From Candidatus Flexicrinis affinis (lineage in GTDB: Bacteria > Chloroflexota > Anaerolineae > Aggregatilineales > Phototrophicaceae), in contig JADJWE010000002.1 in assembly GCA_016716525.1 (NCBI GenBank), positions 558,001-622,000 of the forward strand: DNA of 64,000 nucleotides. Direction: 5' to 3'. A model generated the notes under the pieces. The model searched no databases, was not told where the DNA came from, and worked only from the letters and a program-made list of their open reading frames with translations. Made by a program: the position numbers and the translations under genes. This document shows positions 53,007 to 61,386 of the stretch, in pieces (within the stretch, counting starts at the first letter, position 1; each line of letters opens with the position of its first letter).

Positions 53007-53143
53007 GCTGCCATCTCCTAAGTCTGCGCGACGGCGTCACCAACACCGTCAACGGTAGCGTATCTCAAATGTACCGCAGCGGTGACCGGCCAGTAATCAG
53101 CCAGTCGACCCATACTGCCTTACCCGAGATGGCCCAAAACTGC

Positions 53144-53173
53144 ATAGGCCCGTTCGTTTCTGAACGGGCCTAT
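53144..53173 (-). terminator. Terminator after the flotillin gene
   Basis: ATAGGCCCGTTC (53144-53155) and GAACGGGCCTAT (53162-53173) form a 12-bp perfect stem with a six-base loop. On the minus strand it follows the flotillin stop codon by 11 bases and is followed by 'GCAGTTTT'. Confidence 0.75.
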
Positions 53174-53184
53174 CGTGCTCTGAA

Positions 53185-54717
53185 CTATGCCTCCGGCGCC
53201 GGATCGTCAGGGCGCAGCGGCGCGGGCGACGGCGTGAGGTTCGCGCCGGTTCCCGCCGTACGGATAGCGTTGAACATACCGGCGATGCGCAGCGCAGTCT
53301 GCTCGATGTCGTCCCCGCTGAGCGCCTCGACTTTGGCGCGCAGCACCTCGGCCGCTTCCGGGATGCCCATCAGGAAGTCCATGAACGTGCTGCCGGACCC
53401 ACCGTTCGAGCCATTCCCGAAGTTGACCATCCGGACATTGTTACCCAGTCCGGCCAGTGCCTTCGAGATGGCCTCGGCCTTGGCGATCTCTGCATGCGTC
53501 ACCTGCTCGATCAAGAACTGGCGCAGGTTGATCTCGCCTTCCGCGCTGCTGGCAGCGGCCAGTTCGCGCCGGCCCTCGGCTTCGGCGAGCAGCTTGGCCT
53601 TGTCGCCTTCCGCCTCGGCCAGCTTATGGGCCTGAACGGCTTCTGCTTGCGCCTTCTGACCGGCAGCCTCGGCCTCTTTCATGGCACGAAGCGCGTCGGC
53701 TTCGGCACGGCTGCGATCCTGCGTGGCCTTCGCTTCGGCCTCAGCGCGGATGCGCGTAGCTTCCGCGGTTGCCTGTGCGCCGATGCGGGTCGCCTCGGCA
53801 TTGGCTGTCGCCTCGATCGTCGCTTTCTGACGCGCAGCCTCGGCCTCGATCTCGGTCGCCTGCCGCTTGGCGCGCGCCGGGACCAGCACTTCGGCTTCCT
53901 GCTGCTGCTCGACCGCGAGCGCCTTCTGCTTCTGCACTTCCTGCTCGGACGCGGCGTTTGCCAAGCCGACGCGCTTCTGCACTTCGACCTCGCGGATGTT
54001 CAACGCCTCGCGCTGGGCGAGAATTTCGCGCAGCGAGTCCAGCTCCGCCTGCTCCGCCGTCCGGCGGGCGTCGGCGGATTTGACGCGGGCCTCGCGCTCG
54101 GCCTCCGCTTCCGCGATCTGCGCATCGCGCTTGATCGCCGCGATCTGCGGAGCGGCCATCGCCGTCAGATAGCCTTGATCGTCCGTGATCTCCTCGATGC
54201 CCATCGACAGCATCTTAATGCCCATCGCGGCCATGTCGTCACGGGCGAGGTCCTGCACCTTCTGCACGAACGAGTCGCGGTCGCGGTGAATCTCCTCGAC
54301 GCTGAGCTGGCCGACGATCGCGCGGAAGTTGGCACTCAGCGTCTCGGCGATGATCTGCCGCACCTCCTCGCGCGTCTTATCGAGGAACGCCCGCGCAGCC
54401 GTGCGCAGCGCGGTCTCCTCGGGGTCGATCTGCACCTGCGCGACCCAGTCGAGCTTGATCGGCACGCCGCGCTCGGTGTAGACCTCGTCCTTTTCCTGCT
54501 TGATGGTAATGATCGTAATGTCCAGTTTCTTGTACGTCTCGAGCAGCGGGACGACGAACACGCCGCCGTTGGTAATCATGCGCGCGTTCTGGCGGCCGTA
54601 GACCACCATGACCTCGCTGGGTGGAACGCGGTGGTACTGACGCGTGATCAAGGTGATCAACGCGATGACGACCACCAGTACGACTGCACCGACAATCAAC
54701 AGACCAGAACCTTCCAT
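53185..54717 (-). CDS. Flotillin-like SPFH-domain protein
   Basis: A 510-residue membrane scaffold. TM helix at about 4-25 ('LLIVGAVVLVVVIALITLI'), SPFH/PHB domain at about 28-200 ('VVYGRQNARMITNGGVFVVP', 'EEVRQIIAETLSANFRAIVG', 'GIKMLSMGIEEITDDQGYL'), then a long alanine/glutamate-rich coiled coil (about 205-420) with repeats such as 'EAEAEREARVKSADARRTAE', and a tail. The ATG at 54717 is chosen for AGGAGG seven bases upstream. An NfeD-like gene lies upstream in the same direction, matching the flotillin/NfeD pairing known in bacteria for membrane microdomains. Confidence 0.93.
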   Translation of the reverse strand: MEGSGLLIVGAVVLVVVIALITLITRQYHRVPPSEVMVVYGRQNARMITNGGVFVVPLLETYKKLDITIITIKQEKDEVYTERGVPIKLDWVAQVQIDPEETALRTAARAFLDKTREEVRQIIAETLSANFRAIVGQLSVEEIHRDRDSFVQKVQDLARDDMAAMGIKMLSMGIEEITDDQGYLTAMAAPQIAAIKRDAQIAEAEAEREARVKSADARRTAEQAELDSLREILAQREALNIREVEVQKRVGLANAASEQEVQKQKALAVEQQQEAEVLVPARAKRQATEIEAEAARQKATIEATANAEATRIGAQATAEATRIRAEAEAKATQDRSRAEADALRAMKEAEAAGQKAQAEAVQAHKLAEAEGDKAKLLAEAEGRRELAAASSAEGEINLRQFLIEQVTHAEIAKAEAISKALAGLGNNVRMVNFGNGSNGGSGSTFMDFLMGIPEAAEVLRAKVEALSGDDIEQTALRIAGMFNAIRTAGTGANLTPSPAPLRPDDPAPEA

Positions 54718-54850
54718 CGCACCCCTCCTACCGTCCCTGTGCCACACGGCACCGATTAACGAAATGTGGTTTGCAGCGAACCCGTACCCCTGCGTCTCCA
54801 GCGATGGGAACCTGCCGACCTATTCGACAGTATTGCGCGTCGTCTAGCCC

Positions 54851-54919
54851 GGGCGACCCGGCAGGTCACCCCTACACATCAGCGATAGGCGTGACTGACA
54901 ACTGTCTACTGACTCCTGA
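54851..54919. repeat. Dispersed intergenic repeat, copy 2
   Basis: GGGCGACCC (54851-54859), a short loop and an imperfect return arm ('AGGTCACCC'), followed by 'CTAC' and then 'TGACTGACAACTGTCTACTGA'. It parallels the copy at 46464-46545 and lies between the flotillin and NfeD-like genes, which it may therefore separate. Confidence 0.65.
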
Positions 54920-54927
54920 ACCTGCCC

Positions 54928-55437
54928 TTACCCATTCTTCTTCTTCACATACAGCAGCCCGCTTTCGACATTGACGACTTCGACGATGTCGCCGCGATGC
55001 AGCGCCACGCCGTTGACCTCTTTCACGGCCGAGCGCGTGACGAACGCACCGCTCTCGATCATCGCCTCGCCGGTCTTGCCGGGGGCGCTCTCGATGGTGA
55101 CGCGCGCACTCATACCGATCAGCTCGCGCTGGACCGGGATACTGTCGGTCGTCTGCTGGCGCATCACCCACCGCAGCACGAAGATCGCGGCCTTGCCGAT
55201 CGTGTAACCGAACACCGCTGCCACAAGGACAGTGACCAGCACCGACCACCCTGACGACGTGCCGAGCAAGCCCATTGCCCCGAAACCGGAGCAGAACGCC
55301 GCGATCAGCAGGAGCGTGAAATCGCCGTCCCCGCCGTCGCCCGAATCGGTGACGTCGCCGAAGAAGATGCTGAAGACGAAATAACCGGTGCCGACCAGCA
55401 TGAAAGCACCGAACACCCACGGAAGGATGCCGCTCAT
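54928..55437 (-). CDS. NfeD-like membrane protein
   Basis: A 169-residue short NfeD-type protein. Helices at about 7-27, 40-60 and 63-90, then an OB-fold domain (about 110-168) with 'ELIGMSARVTIESAPGKTGE' and 'VALHRGDIVEVVNVESGLLY'. It lacks the long ClpP-like protease domain. GGGAGGAG precedes the ATG. It is upstream of the flotillin gene in the same direction, though a 210-base gap with a repeat separates them. NfeD proteins are partners of SPFH proteins in membrane quality control. Confidence 0.85.
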   Translation of the reverse strand: MSGILPWVFGAFMLVGTGYFVFSIFFGDVTDSGDGGDGDFTLLLIAAFCSGFGAMGLLGTSSGWSVLVTVLVAAVFGYTIGKAAIFVLRWVMRQQTTDSIPVQRELIGMSARVTIESAPGKTGEAMIESGAFVTRSAVKEVNGVALHRGDIVEVVNVESGLLYVKKKNG

Positions 55438-55556
55438 GTTTCTCCTCCCTGCCTCACCAAACGTAATGCCTATATTGTATGGGGAAATGTGTTTCGCCGC
55501 GCGTCAACGCGTGCCGCATCCCCAACGCCTGGGGATGTGGCCCAAACCGCGCGATT

Positions 55557-55567
55557 TAGACTACACT
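55557..55567 (+). promoter_or_regulatory. -10 candidates TAGACT/TACACT before the APH-fold gene
   Basis: TAGACT (55557-55562) overlaps TACACT (55562-55567), about 45-50 bases before the GTG at 55613. The hexamer matches others in the window; no clear -35 is seen. Confidence 0.35.
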
Positions 55568-55612
55568 GGAAACACGGCGAACCGGGATGATGTTCATGAA
55601 TGGGAGGCAGAC

Positions 55613-56692
55613 GTGCCTGACCGTGTCATTACTGATATTCGCCAGATTACCCCGGAGCGACTCACCGAAATACTGCGCCGAGACGGTGCGCTGCAGCAAG
55701 GCGAGGTCACCGCGCTCGACATGAACGTCAACGAGCGAGAACTCTCGACCGGCGTCAAGCTGGGTGTCACCTACTCCACCGATGCCCGCGGCACCCTACC
55801 CCGCAAGCTGTTCCTCAAGCTGGTCAACGCACAGGTTGACGAGGACGAGTATTTCGGCCCGTCCGAGGTCGACTACTACGTGCGCGACTACGTCGGCGTC
55901 GAAGGCGTTCCGATCCCGCACTGCTACGACGGCGCGTATTCGGCGGCGCTGCACCGCTATCACATCCTACTCGATGATCTGTCCGACACGCACATGCCTT
56001 CGTACGAACGCGCGCCGACGCTGGAACACGGCTTCGCGCTGGCGGATGCCATGGCCGCGCTGCACGCGCCGTATTGGGGCGCGGCGCGTCTTGAGGCCGC
56101 CGGAGCACTGATTCACGATGCCTCCCACGTTCGCCGCTATGCCGAGATCGCACTGGCCGGGTCGGAGTTCATCATCGAGGGCTGCGCCGATCAGCTTGCA
56201 GCCCACTGGCCGGCGCTGATCCGCGACACGTTCGCGCGCCATCCGCAGGCATTGGTCGAGCGTTCGGCCGATCTGAACGGGTTCACACTCATCCACGGCG
56301 ACGCAAACCTGTCCAACATCTTGATCCCGCGCGACGGCGACCGGCCGCTGTATGTCGTCGATCGACAGCCATTCGATTGGGGCCTGACGACGTGGCTGGG
56401 CGTCTACGATCTGGCCTACACGATGGTGCTGAAGTGGGATACGCAACTGCGCCGCGAGTTCGAACAGCCAGTGCTGGCGCGCTACCACGCCCAGTTGATC
56501 GAGCGCGGCGTGGTCGATTACGGGTGGGATCAACTGTGGTCAGACTACCGGCTGTGCATCCCGATCTGCGTGTATGTGGCGACCGAGTGGTGCCGGACCG
56601 AACTGCGCCGGGACACGATGGAATGGTGGATGCCGATGCTGCAGCGGACGCTGACCGCAATGGACGACCACGATTGCGCGGCGCTGTACTAG
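55613..56692 (+). CDS. APH-fold small-molecule kinase
   Basis: A 359-residue protein with the aminoglycoside-phosphotransferase/choline-kinase fold. The catalytic loop is 'LIHGDANLSNILIP', and the metal-binding aspartate is in 'VVDRQPFDWGLTTWLGVYDL'. The N-terminal lobe includes 'LPRKLFLKLVN' with the ATP lysine and 'VDYYVRDYVGVEGVPIPHCY'. The likeness is to the EcKinase-type branch of the fold rather than to true resistance enzymes. The GTG at 55613 is chosen because GGGAGG lies five bases upstream. Substrate unknown; it is followed by a GH5 glycosidase gene after 61 bases. Confidence 0.8.
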   Translation: MPDRVITDIRQITPERLTEILRRDGALQQGEVTALDMNVNERELSTGVKLGVTYSTDARGTLPRKLFLKLVNAQVDEDEYFGPSEVDYYVRDYVGVEGVPIPHCYDGAYSAALHRYHILLDDLSDTHMPSYERAPTLEHGFALADAMAALHAPYWGAARLEAAGALIHDASHVRRYAEIALAGSEFIIEGCADQLAAHWPALIRDTFARHPQALVERSADLNGFTLIHGDANLSNILIPRDGDRPLYVVDRQPFDWGLTTWLGVYDLAYTMVLKWDTQLRREFEQPVLARYHAQLIERGVVDYGWDQLWSDYRLCIPICVYVATEWCRTELRRDTMEWWMPMLQRTLTAMDDHDCAALY

Positions 56693-56753
56693 CGGAACCA
56701 GCCCGACGCGCTAGACTCGACGTGTGTTGTCATCGCAGAAATCGGAGGGCGCC

Positions 56754-58619
56754 ATGAAGATAGACGGTATTTGGTTCAAGGACGACGAGGGCCGCCGGCT
56801 CATCCTGCGCGGCGCGAACCTGAGCGGCGCGACGAAGGTACCCGTCACGCCAAACGGTGCGACCTATCGCAGTGAGGGGTTCTTCAACGGGCGAGACGTG
56901 TCGTTCGTGGGCCGCCCCTTCCCGCTCGACGAGGCCGACGAGCACTTCACGCGGCTAAAGGCGTGGGGCATGACGTTCCTGCGCCTCCTCATTACGTGGG
57001 AGGCCATCGAACACGCCGGACCCAGGCAGTACGACGAAGCCTATCTCGATTACCTGCGCGCGGTCGTCCAGAAGGCCGGCGAGCACGGAATCGACGTATT
57101 CATCGACCCGCATCAGGACGTGTGGAGCCGTTGGACGGGCGGTGACGGCGCGCCCTCATGGACGTTCGACGCCGTCGGTATCGACATCGCCAAGCTGCAC
57201 ACGACCGGCGCGGCGATCAATCACCAGACGCACGGCGACCCGTTCCCGCGCATGATCTGGCCGAGCAACTACTCACGCCTCGGCGCGGGCACGATGTTCA
57301 CACTGTTCTTCGGCGGGAACGACTTTGCGCCCGCCACGCAGGTCGACGGCGTGCCCGTGCAGGAGTACTTGCAGGGTCACTATATCGACGCCGTCAAACA
57401 GGTCGCGGAACGCCTGAAGGACCTGCCAAACGTCGTCGGCTACGACAGCCTGAACGAACCGGGCCCGGGCTACCTCGGGATTCAGGATGTCGGCGCGCCG
57501 TACCCCGGCCTGCTGCAGATGGGGCCGATGCCGACACCGTTCCAGTCGATGCTGCTGGCATCCGGCTACCCGCAGGACGTCCCCGTCTTCGAAATGGGAT
57601 TCGAGGGCGCCAAGCAGGTCGACACCGTGCGCATCAATCCGAACAGCGTGAGCCTGTGGAAGTCAGGATACACCTGCGTGTGGAAGCAGAACGGCGTGTG
57701 GGATGACGCGGGCGGGTCGCCGGTCGTTCTGCGTGCGGACCACTTCGCGCGCAAGCCCGACGGCAGCGCGGTCGACCCGATCCACGACTACATGAAGCCG
57801 TTCATGATCCGGTTCATCCACGAGATCCGTCAGGTCGACCCGCGCGCGTTCCTGTTCCTCGAAGGCGCGCCGGCCACGCCGCACCCCAAGTGGGGTCCGG
57901 ACGACCCCGGCAACGCGGTCAACGCGGCCCACTGGTACGACTCGTTGACCCTGTTTCTCAAGACGTTCTCGGACGAGTTCACCGTCGATATCGAGACGCG
58001 CCAGCCGGTCTTCGGGCCGGAGAACGTGCAAGCGCTGTTCGTCCAACAGCTCGCGCACGTCAAAGACGCCAACATCCCGACCGTGGTCGGCGAGTTCGGT
58101 GTGCCGTTCGACCTCGACGACAAGTCGGCGTATCGCAGCGGTGACTTCTCGGTGCAGACCGCCGCGCTCGATATGTACTACAACGCAATGGACGCCAACC
58201 TGCTCAACTGCACGATCTGGAACTACACGCCGGACAACTCCAACGAGCGCGGCGACTTGTGGAACGACGAAGACCTGTCGATCTTCAGCCGCGATCAGCA
58301 GGACAAGCCGTGGCAAGACGATGTTCACGCCGGCGGGCGCGGCCTGAACGCGATCGTGCGCCCGTATGCGCGTAGGACGGCGGGCGATCCGGTGTCGATG
58401 CACTTCGACCTGCACACGCGCCGGTTCGAGTTCACGTACAGGCCTGACCCGGCGGTGACGGCTCCGACCGAGATCTTTGTGCCGTCGTTTCAATATCCAA
58501 ACGGGGTAAAGGTCGACGCAGGCGGCGGGACGTTCGACTACGACGCCGATGCACAGGTGCTACGCGTCACGGCCCCCGCCGGGCCGGAGACGCACACCGT
58601 CGTGGTGACCTCCGCCTAA
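56754..58619 (+). CDS. GH5-family glycosidase (endoglycoceramidase-related)
   Basis: A 621-residue glycoside hydrolase with a (beta/alpha)8 barrel and a C-terminal beta-sandwich (about 525-620). The acid/base Glu235 is in 'YDSLNEPGPG' and the nucleophile Glu447 in 'TVVGEFGVPFD'. 'DPHQDVWSRWTGGDGAPSWT' and 'LRGANLSGATKVP' resemble the GH5 group that includes endoglycoceramidase-related and steryl-beta-glucosidase enzymes. There is no signal peptide, so it should act on intracellular glycolipids or glycosides. GGAGGG precedes the ATG, and TAGACT at 56712-56717 may be its -10. The YcaQ-like gene follows after two bases. Confidence 0.85.
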   Translation: MKIDGIWFKDDEGRRLILRGANLSGATKVPVTPNGATYRSEGFFNGRDVSFVGRPFPLDEADEHFTRLKAWGMTFLRLLITWEAIEHAGPRQYDEAYLDYLRAVVQKAGEHGIDVFIDPHQDVWSRWTGGDGAPSWTFDAVGIDIAKLHTTGAAINHQTHGDPFPRMIWPSNYSRLGAGTMFTLFFGGNDFAPATQVDGVPVQEYLQGHYIDAVKQVAERLKDLPNVVGYDSLNEPGPGYLGIQDVGAPYPGLLQMGPMPTPFQSMLLASGYPQDVPVFEMGFEGAKQVDTVRINPNSVSLWKSGYTCVWKQNGVWDDAGGSPVVLRADHFARKPDGSAVDPIHDYMKPFMIRFIHEIRQVDPRAFLFLEGAPATPHPKWGPDDPGNAVNAAHWYDSLTLFLKTFSDEFTVDIETRQPVFGPENVQALFVQQLAHVKDANIPTVVGEFGVPFDLDDKSAYRSGDFSVQTAALDMYYNAMDANLLNCTIWNYTPDNSNERGDLWNDEDLSIFSRDQQDKPWQDDVHAGGRGLNAIVRPYARRTAGDPVSMHFDLHTRRFEFTYRPDPAVTAPTEIFVPSFQYPNGVKVDAGGGTFDYDADAQVLRVTAPAGPETHTVVVTSA

Positions 58620-58621
58620 CG

Positions 58622-59890
58622 ATGCTGACCGTCGATCGGATCACGGCACGGCGGTTCATTCTCGGCAAGCAGGGCCTATGGCCCGGGCGGCGCTGGCGCG
58701 GGACTGACGGCACCGAGCAGGCCATGCGCGATATCGAATACCTTCAGCTTGACCCGCTGCAGGTCATCGCGCGCAGTCAGGACATTGCGCTGCACAGCCG
58801 CGTGTTCGATTACGCGCCGGAACAGTGGCAAGATGCGGCGTACGGCCAGCGCCAGTTCTTCGACTGGGGCGGTTGGTTGGCGACCCGGCCGATGAGCGAC
58901 CTGCCGTATTGGCGGGTCGTCATGCAGCGCGAACGCGACGGCCATCCCGACTGCGACAATCGGGTTCGCAAGATGGGCGTGGAACACGCGGAGGCCATCG
59001 CCGAAGTGCGCGAGCTGTTGCGAGAGCGCGGCACATTGACCAACCGTGACTTCGACGCATCGGCGCGCAAGAAGACCCAGAGCTATCGCGGGCGCAAAGA
59101 CAGCGCGTTGGCGTTGTATTACCTGTGGCGCGTCGGCGAAGTGATGACGCACCACCGCGAGGGATTCGAGCGCGTATATGCGCTGGCTGAGGCGGTCGCA
59201 CCGGCCCACTATCTGCACGAACGCGACCCCGCCGAAGTCGACCGCTTTCTGATCAAGAAGGACATCAGCTTCGAGGGTATCTCACGGCTGAGCCGGACGG
59301 CAGACTCGTACTTCCGCGGGGTCCCGTTCAGCCAGAAGAAGCCGATCGTCGACGACCTGCTGACCACCGGAGACATCACGGAGGTCAAGGTCGAAGGCTT
59401 GAAGCCCACGTACTACGTGCTTGCCGAAGATGTCGAACTCATCGAAGCGGTAGCGGCAGGACGCATCCCGCAGTCGTGGGAACCGATCGAGACGACCACG
59501 CAGGAGGAAGTCTCGTTTCTGGCGCCGCTCGACCCGACAATTGCGCGTGGGCGCGCCAAGGAGTTGTTCGGTTTTGACTATGTGTGGGAGGTGTACAAGC
59601 CGGCCGACAAGCGCATCTACGGCTACTACACGCTGCCGATCCTGTGGGGTGACAACCTCGTCGCGCGGTTCGACAGCAGGTTCGATCGTGCCGCTGACAC
59701 GTTTACCATCCTCGGTTTCTGGTTGGAGGACGACGGTCTCGCCAGCAACGACGCGTTCGTCGAAGCGTTAGCGCGCGGATTTTCGCGCTTTGTGGCGTTC
59801 CTCGGCGCGGCCAAGTTCGATAGCAGCGCGATTGTCGATCCGGTGCTGCGTCGCCGCCTCGGGAGTCAACGCCCACGCCAACGCTCGTAA
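58622..59890 (+). CDS. YcaQ-like winged-helix DNA glycosylase family protein
   Basis: A 422-residue member of the HTH_42 (YcaQ/AlkX) family. The N-terminal winged helix has 'ARRFILGKQGLWPGRRW' and the family core 'LQLDPLQVIARSQDIALHSR', including the Gln-x-Asp motif linked to catalysis in YcaQ. Later blocks are 'YHREGFERVYALAEAV'-type text, 'TYYVLAEDVELIEAV' and 'FLAPLDPTIARGRAKELFGF'. YcaQ removes nitrogen-mustard-type adducts and unhooks DNA interstrand crosslinks. It begins two bases after the GH5 gene, which suggests co-transcription, though no shared pathway is obvious. Confidence 0.85.
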   Translation: MLTVDRITARRFILGKQGLWPGRRWRGTDGTEQAMRDIEYLQLDPLQVIARSQDIALHSRVFDYAPEQWQDAAYGQRQFFDWGGWLATRPMSDLPYWRVVMQRERDGHPDCDNRVRKMGVEHAEAIAEVRELLRERGTLTNRDFDASARKKTQSYRGRKDSALALYYLWRVGEVMTHHREGFERVYALAEAVAPAHYLHERDPAEVDRFLIKKDISFEGISRLSRTADSYFRGVPFSQKKPIVDDLLTTGDITEVKVEGLKPTYYVLAEDVELIEAVAAGRIPQSWEPIETTTQEEVSFLAPLDPTIARGRAKELFGFDYVWEVYKPADKRIYGYYTLPILWGDNLVARFDSRFDRAADTFTILGFWLEDDGLASNDAFVEALARGFSRFVAFLGAAKFDSSAIVDPVLRRRLGSQRPRQRS

Positions 59891-59901
59891 CAACACGTTA
59901 G

Positions 59902-59931
59902 TTGACAGAAAAAAAAAACGCGATATAGACT
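59902..59931 (+). promoter_or_regulatory. Strong promoter with A-tract spacer
   Basis: TTGACA (59902-59907), a perfect -35, is followed by a run of ten A residues and then TATAGACT (59924-59931). Reading TATAGA as -10 gives a 16-base spacer; reading TAGACT gives 18. The start would be about 30 bases before the ATG at 59966. It is the closest match to consensus in the window. Confidence 0.75.
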
Positions 59932-59965
59932 GTGGTCATCAGTCCATTAGTGCTGGTGGTGGATC

Positions 59966-60814
59966 ATGACCCTACGCGTCCGGATCGCGGTTCTGTGCGT
60001 GCTGATCTGTGCCATCGCCTTACCGGCAGTAGCGCAAGACCCGCCCATACTGTCTCCCCAGTCTAAACTGACCCGCGAGCAGCGGGAACGAAAGCTAGAA
60101 ATCATTCGAGAGGTCCGTCAGGCCTATTTCGCGCAGTTTCGGACCCGAACCGCAGCGGACTACAACCTCGTTTATATCGTTGGCCCGGCCCTGCTTGAGG
60201 ACACAGCCTCATACGTTGCGGTCAACATACTGCAGGACAATATCCCCAATCTCGTCGTCGTAGCGTCAGGGAGCGACTTCGAGAGGTTGGCGGAGAACGA
60301 TTGGACACGCTTCGACTCGATTGTCATACACCGCTCGGCGTTGGAGTGGCTGGACGCCGAATCTATTCAACGCGCCTACGCGCGGGGTATCGCTGTAACG
60401 ACGTTGGGAATGCGTTTCGAGGAGCACGCTGCGCTGACTGGCGATCGGTGTTCGCTGCCTGCGACGCGAGGAGACCCGCTGCTTAACGATCCCCGAAATC
60501 CTCCCAAGCCGGGGGATCTCGGTGTCATTGTTTCGTGGCACAGACTTCGGGCCAATTCCTTATTGGCTGCACAACTCGCGTCACTGAATCGTGATGTTCT
60601 CTCGTCCTGCAAAGACGAACAGATAGAACTCGACGGCGTGCGTGTAGGCGTTTCATCAGCGTCTTGGCTGCACGAAGTGCGTTCTGCCGGCGATCTGGAA
60701 GCACTAGTTGTATTGGTGACAAACGGCGCGGTTACTCTCGAGGCATTTCAGGGCCGAGCTGAACTTGAAAGCGAGATCAACCTTCGACTGGCTCAAGAGG
60801 GATTACTCGAATGA
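59966..60814 (+). CDS. Secreted protein of unknown function
   Basis: A 282-residue protein with a clear signal peptide (1-23, 'VLCVLICAIALPAVAQ'). A charged helix follows (about 33-58, 'KLTREQRERKLEIIREVRQA'), then an alpha/beta-like region with 'YNLVYIVGPALLED', 'NLVVVASGSDFERL' and 'FDSIVIHRSALEWL', which recalls a Rossmann-like or DUF4350-like arrangement. I do not recognise the family. It overlaps the next gene by four bases (ATGA). Base composition looks lower in GC than the neighbours, and the promoter is unusually strong, which may mean recent acquisition. Confidence 0.7.
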   Translation: MTLRVRIAVLCVLICAIALPAVAQDPPILSPQSKLTREQRERKLEIIREVRQAYFAQFRTRTAADYNLVYIVGPALLEDTASYVAVNILQDNIPNLVVVASGSDFERLAENDWTRFDSIVIHRSALEWLDAESIQRAYARGIAVTTLGMRFEEHAALTGDRCSLPATRGDPLLNDPRNPPKPGDLGVIVSWHRLRANSLLAAQLASLNRDVLSSCKDEQIELDGVRVGVSSASWLHEVRSAGDLEALVVLVTNGAVTLEAFQGRAELESEINLRLAQEGLLE

Positions 60815-61371
60815 CAAACTGGATCTGGGCTCTCCGCTCTCTAGTGCGACTTGCTGTTCTGATTTGCCTAGCCGGGAGTGTATTCGCAGGAAGCTGGTTC
60901 ACCGATCTCGACTTCTGTTTTGGGCCAAACAATTCTACGGTACTGTGCGTACCCAATGCAGGGTTTGTACCAATGCACACTCGAGCGGGCTACTATGCGC
61001 CGCCCATTGATTACGTTCCGATTTCCTCAACTTGGACTGATTATCTCAGCGTGCCTGAGATCAGGGCAAGAGCACGGACATGGGACCTGTATCACTGTCT
61101 TCCGGACTTCACGTTGAAAGGCGACGACGTGGATACGAGCTATGTTGACGTAGAAGAGGCCACATTGCTTCCGGGCGTTGACTTGATTCTGCAAGACCAT
61201 GATTACTTCACTTCGAAGCACAGAATCGTGTTTAATCCGACGATCTACAAACTGAAGGCCTATAGTAGCGCGAACGGCATATATAGCTCCAAAGCGTGGT
61301 GGGATGGTTCCGCGCACAAGCCTGAGCCAACATGCTCCCTGACGTTTCCACCACCACCTGACGACGATTGA
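60811..61371 (+). CDS. Secreted cysteine-containing protein of unknown function
   Basis: A 186-residue protein with an N-terminal signal segment (about 8-27, 'LVRLAVLICLAGSVFAG'). The mature part has four cysteines ('DFCFGPNNSTVLCVPNAG', 'LYHCLPDF', 'PTCSLTF') that could form two disulfides, many aromatic residues, and a tail 'FPPPPDDD'. No family recognised. Its ATG overlaps the stop of the preceding secreted protein, so the two are made together and may form a complex. GC content looks lower than the window average. Confidence 0.7.
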   Translation: MTNWIWALRSLVRLAVLICLAGSVFAGSWFTDLDFCFGPNNSTVLCVPNAGFVPMHTRAGYYAPPIDYVPISSTWTDYLSVPEIRARARTWDLYHCLPDFTLKGDDVDTSYVDVEEATLLPGVDLILQDHDYFTSKHRIVFNPTIYKLKAYSSANGIYSSKAWWDGSAHKPEPTCSLTFPPPPDDD

Positions 61372-61386
61372 GAACTGGCCGATACG

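Noticed and set aside
53494..54759. 421-residue plus-strand frame opposite the flotillin gene, leucine/arginine-rich
   Set aside because: Its repetitive look is the mirror of the Ala/Glu coiled coil on the minus strand; no independent evidence.
55613..56692. Aminoglycoside resistance for the APH-fold protein
   Set aside because: The fold is shared by many small-molecule kinases, the likeness is to the EcKinase-type branch, and no resistance context is present.
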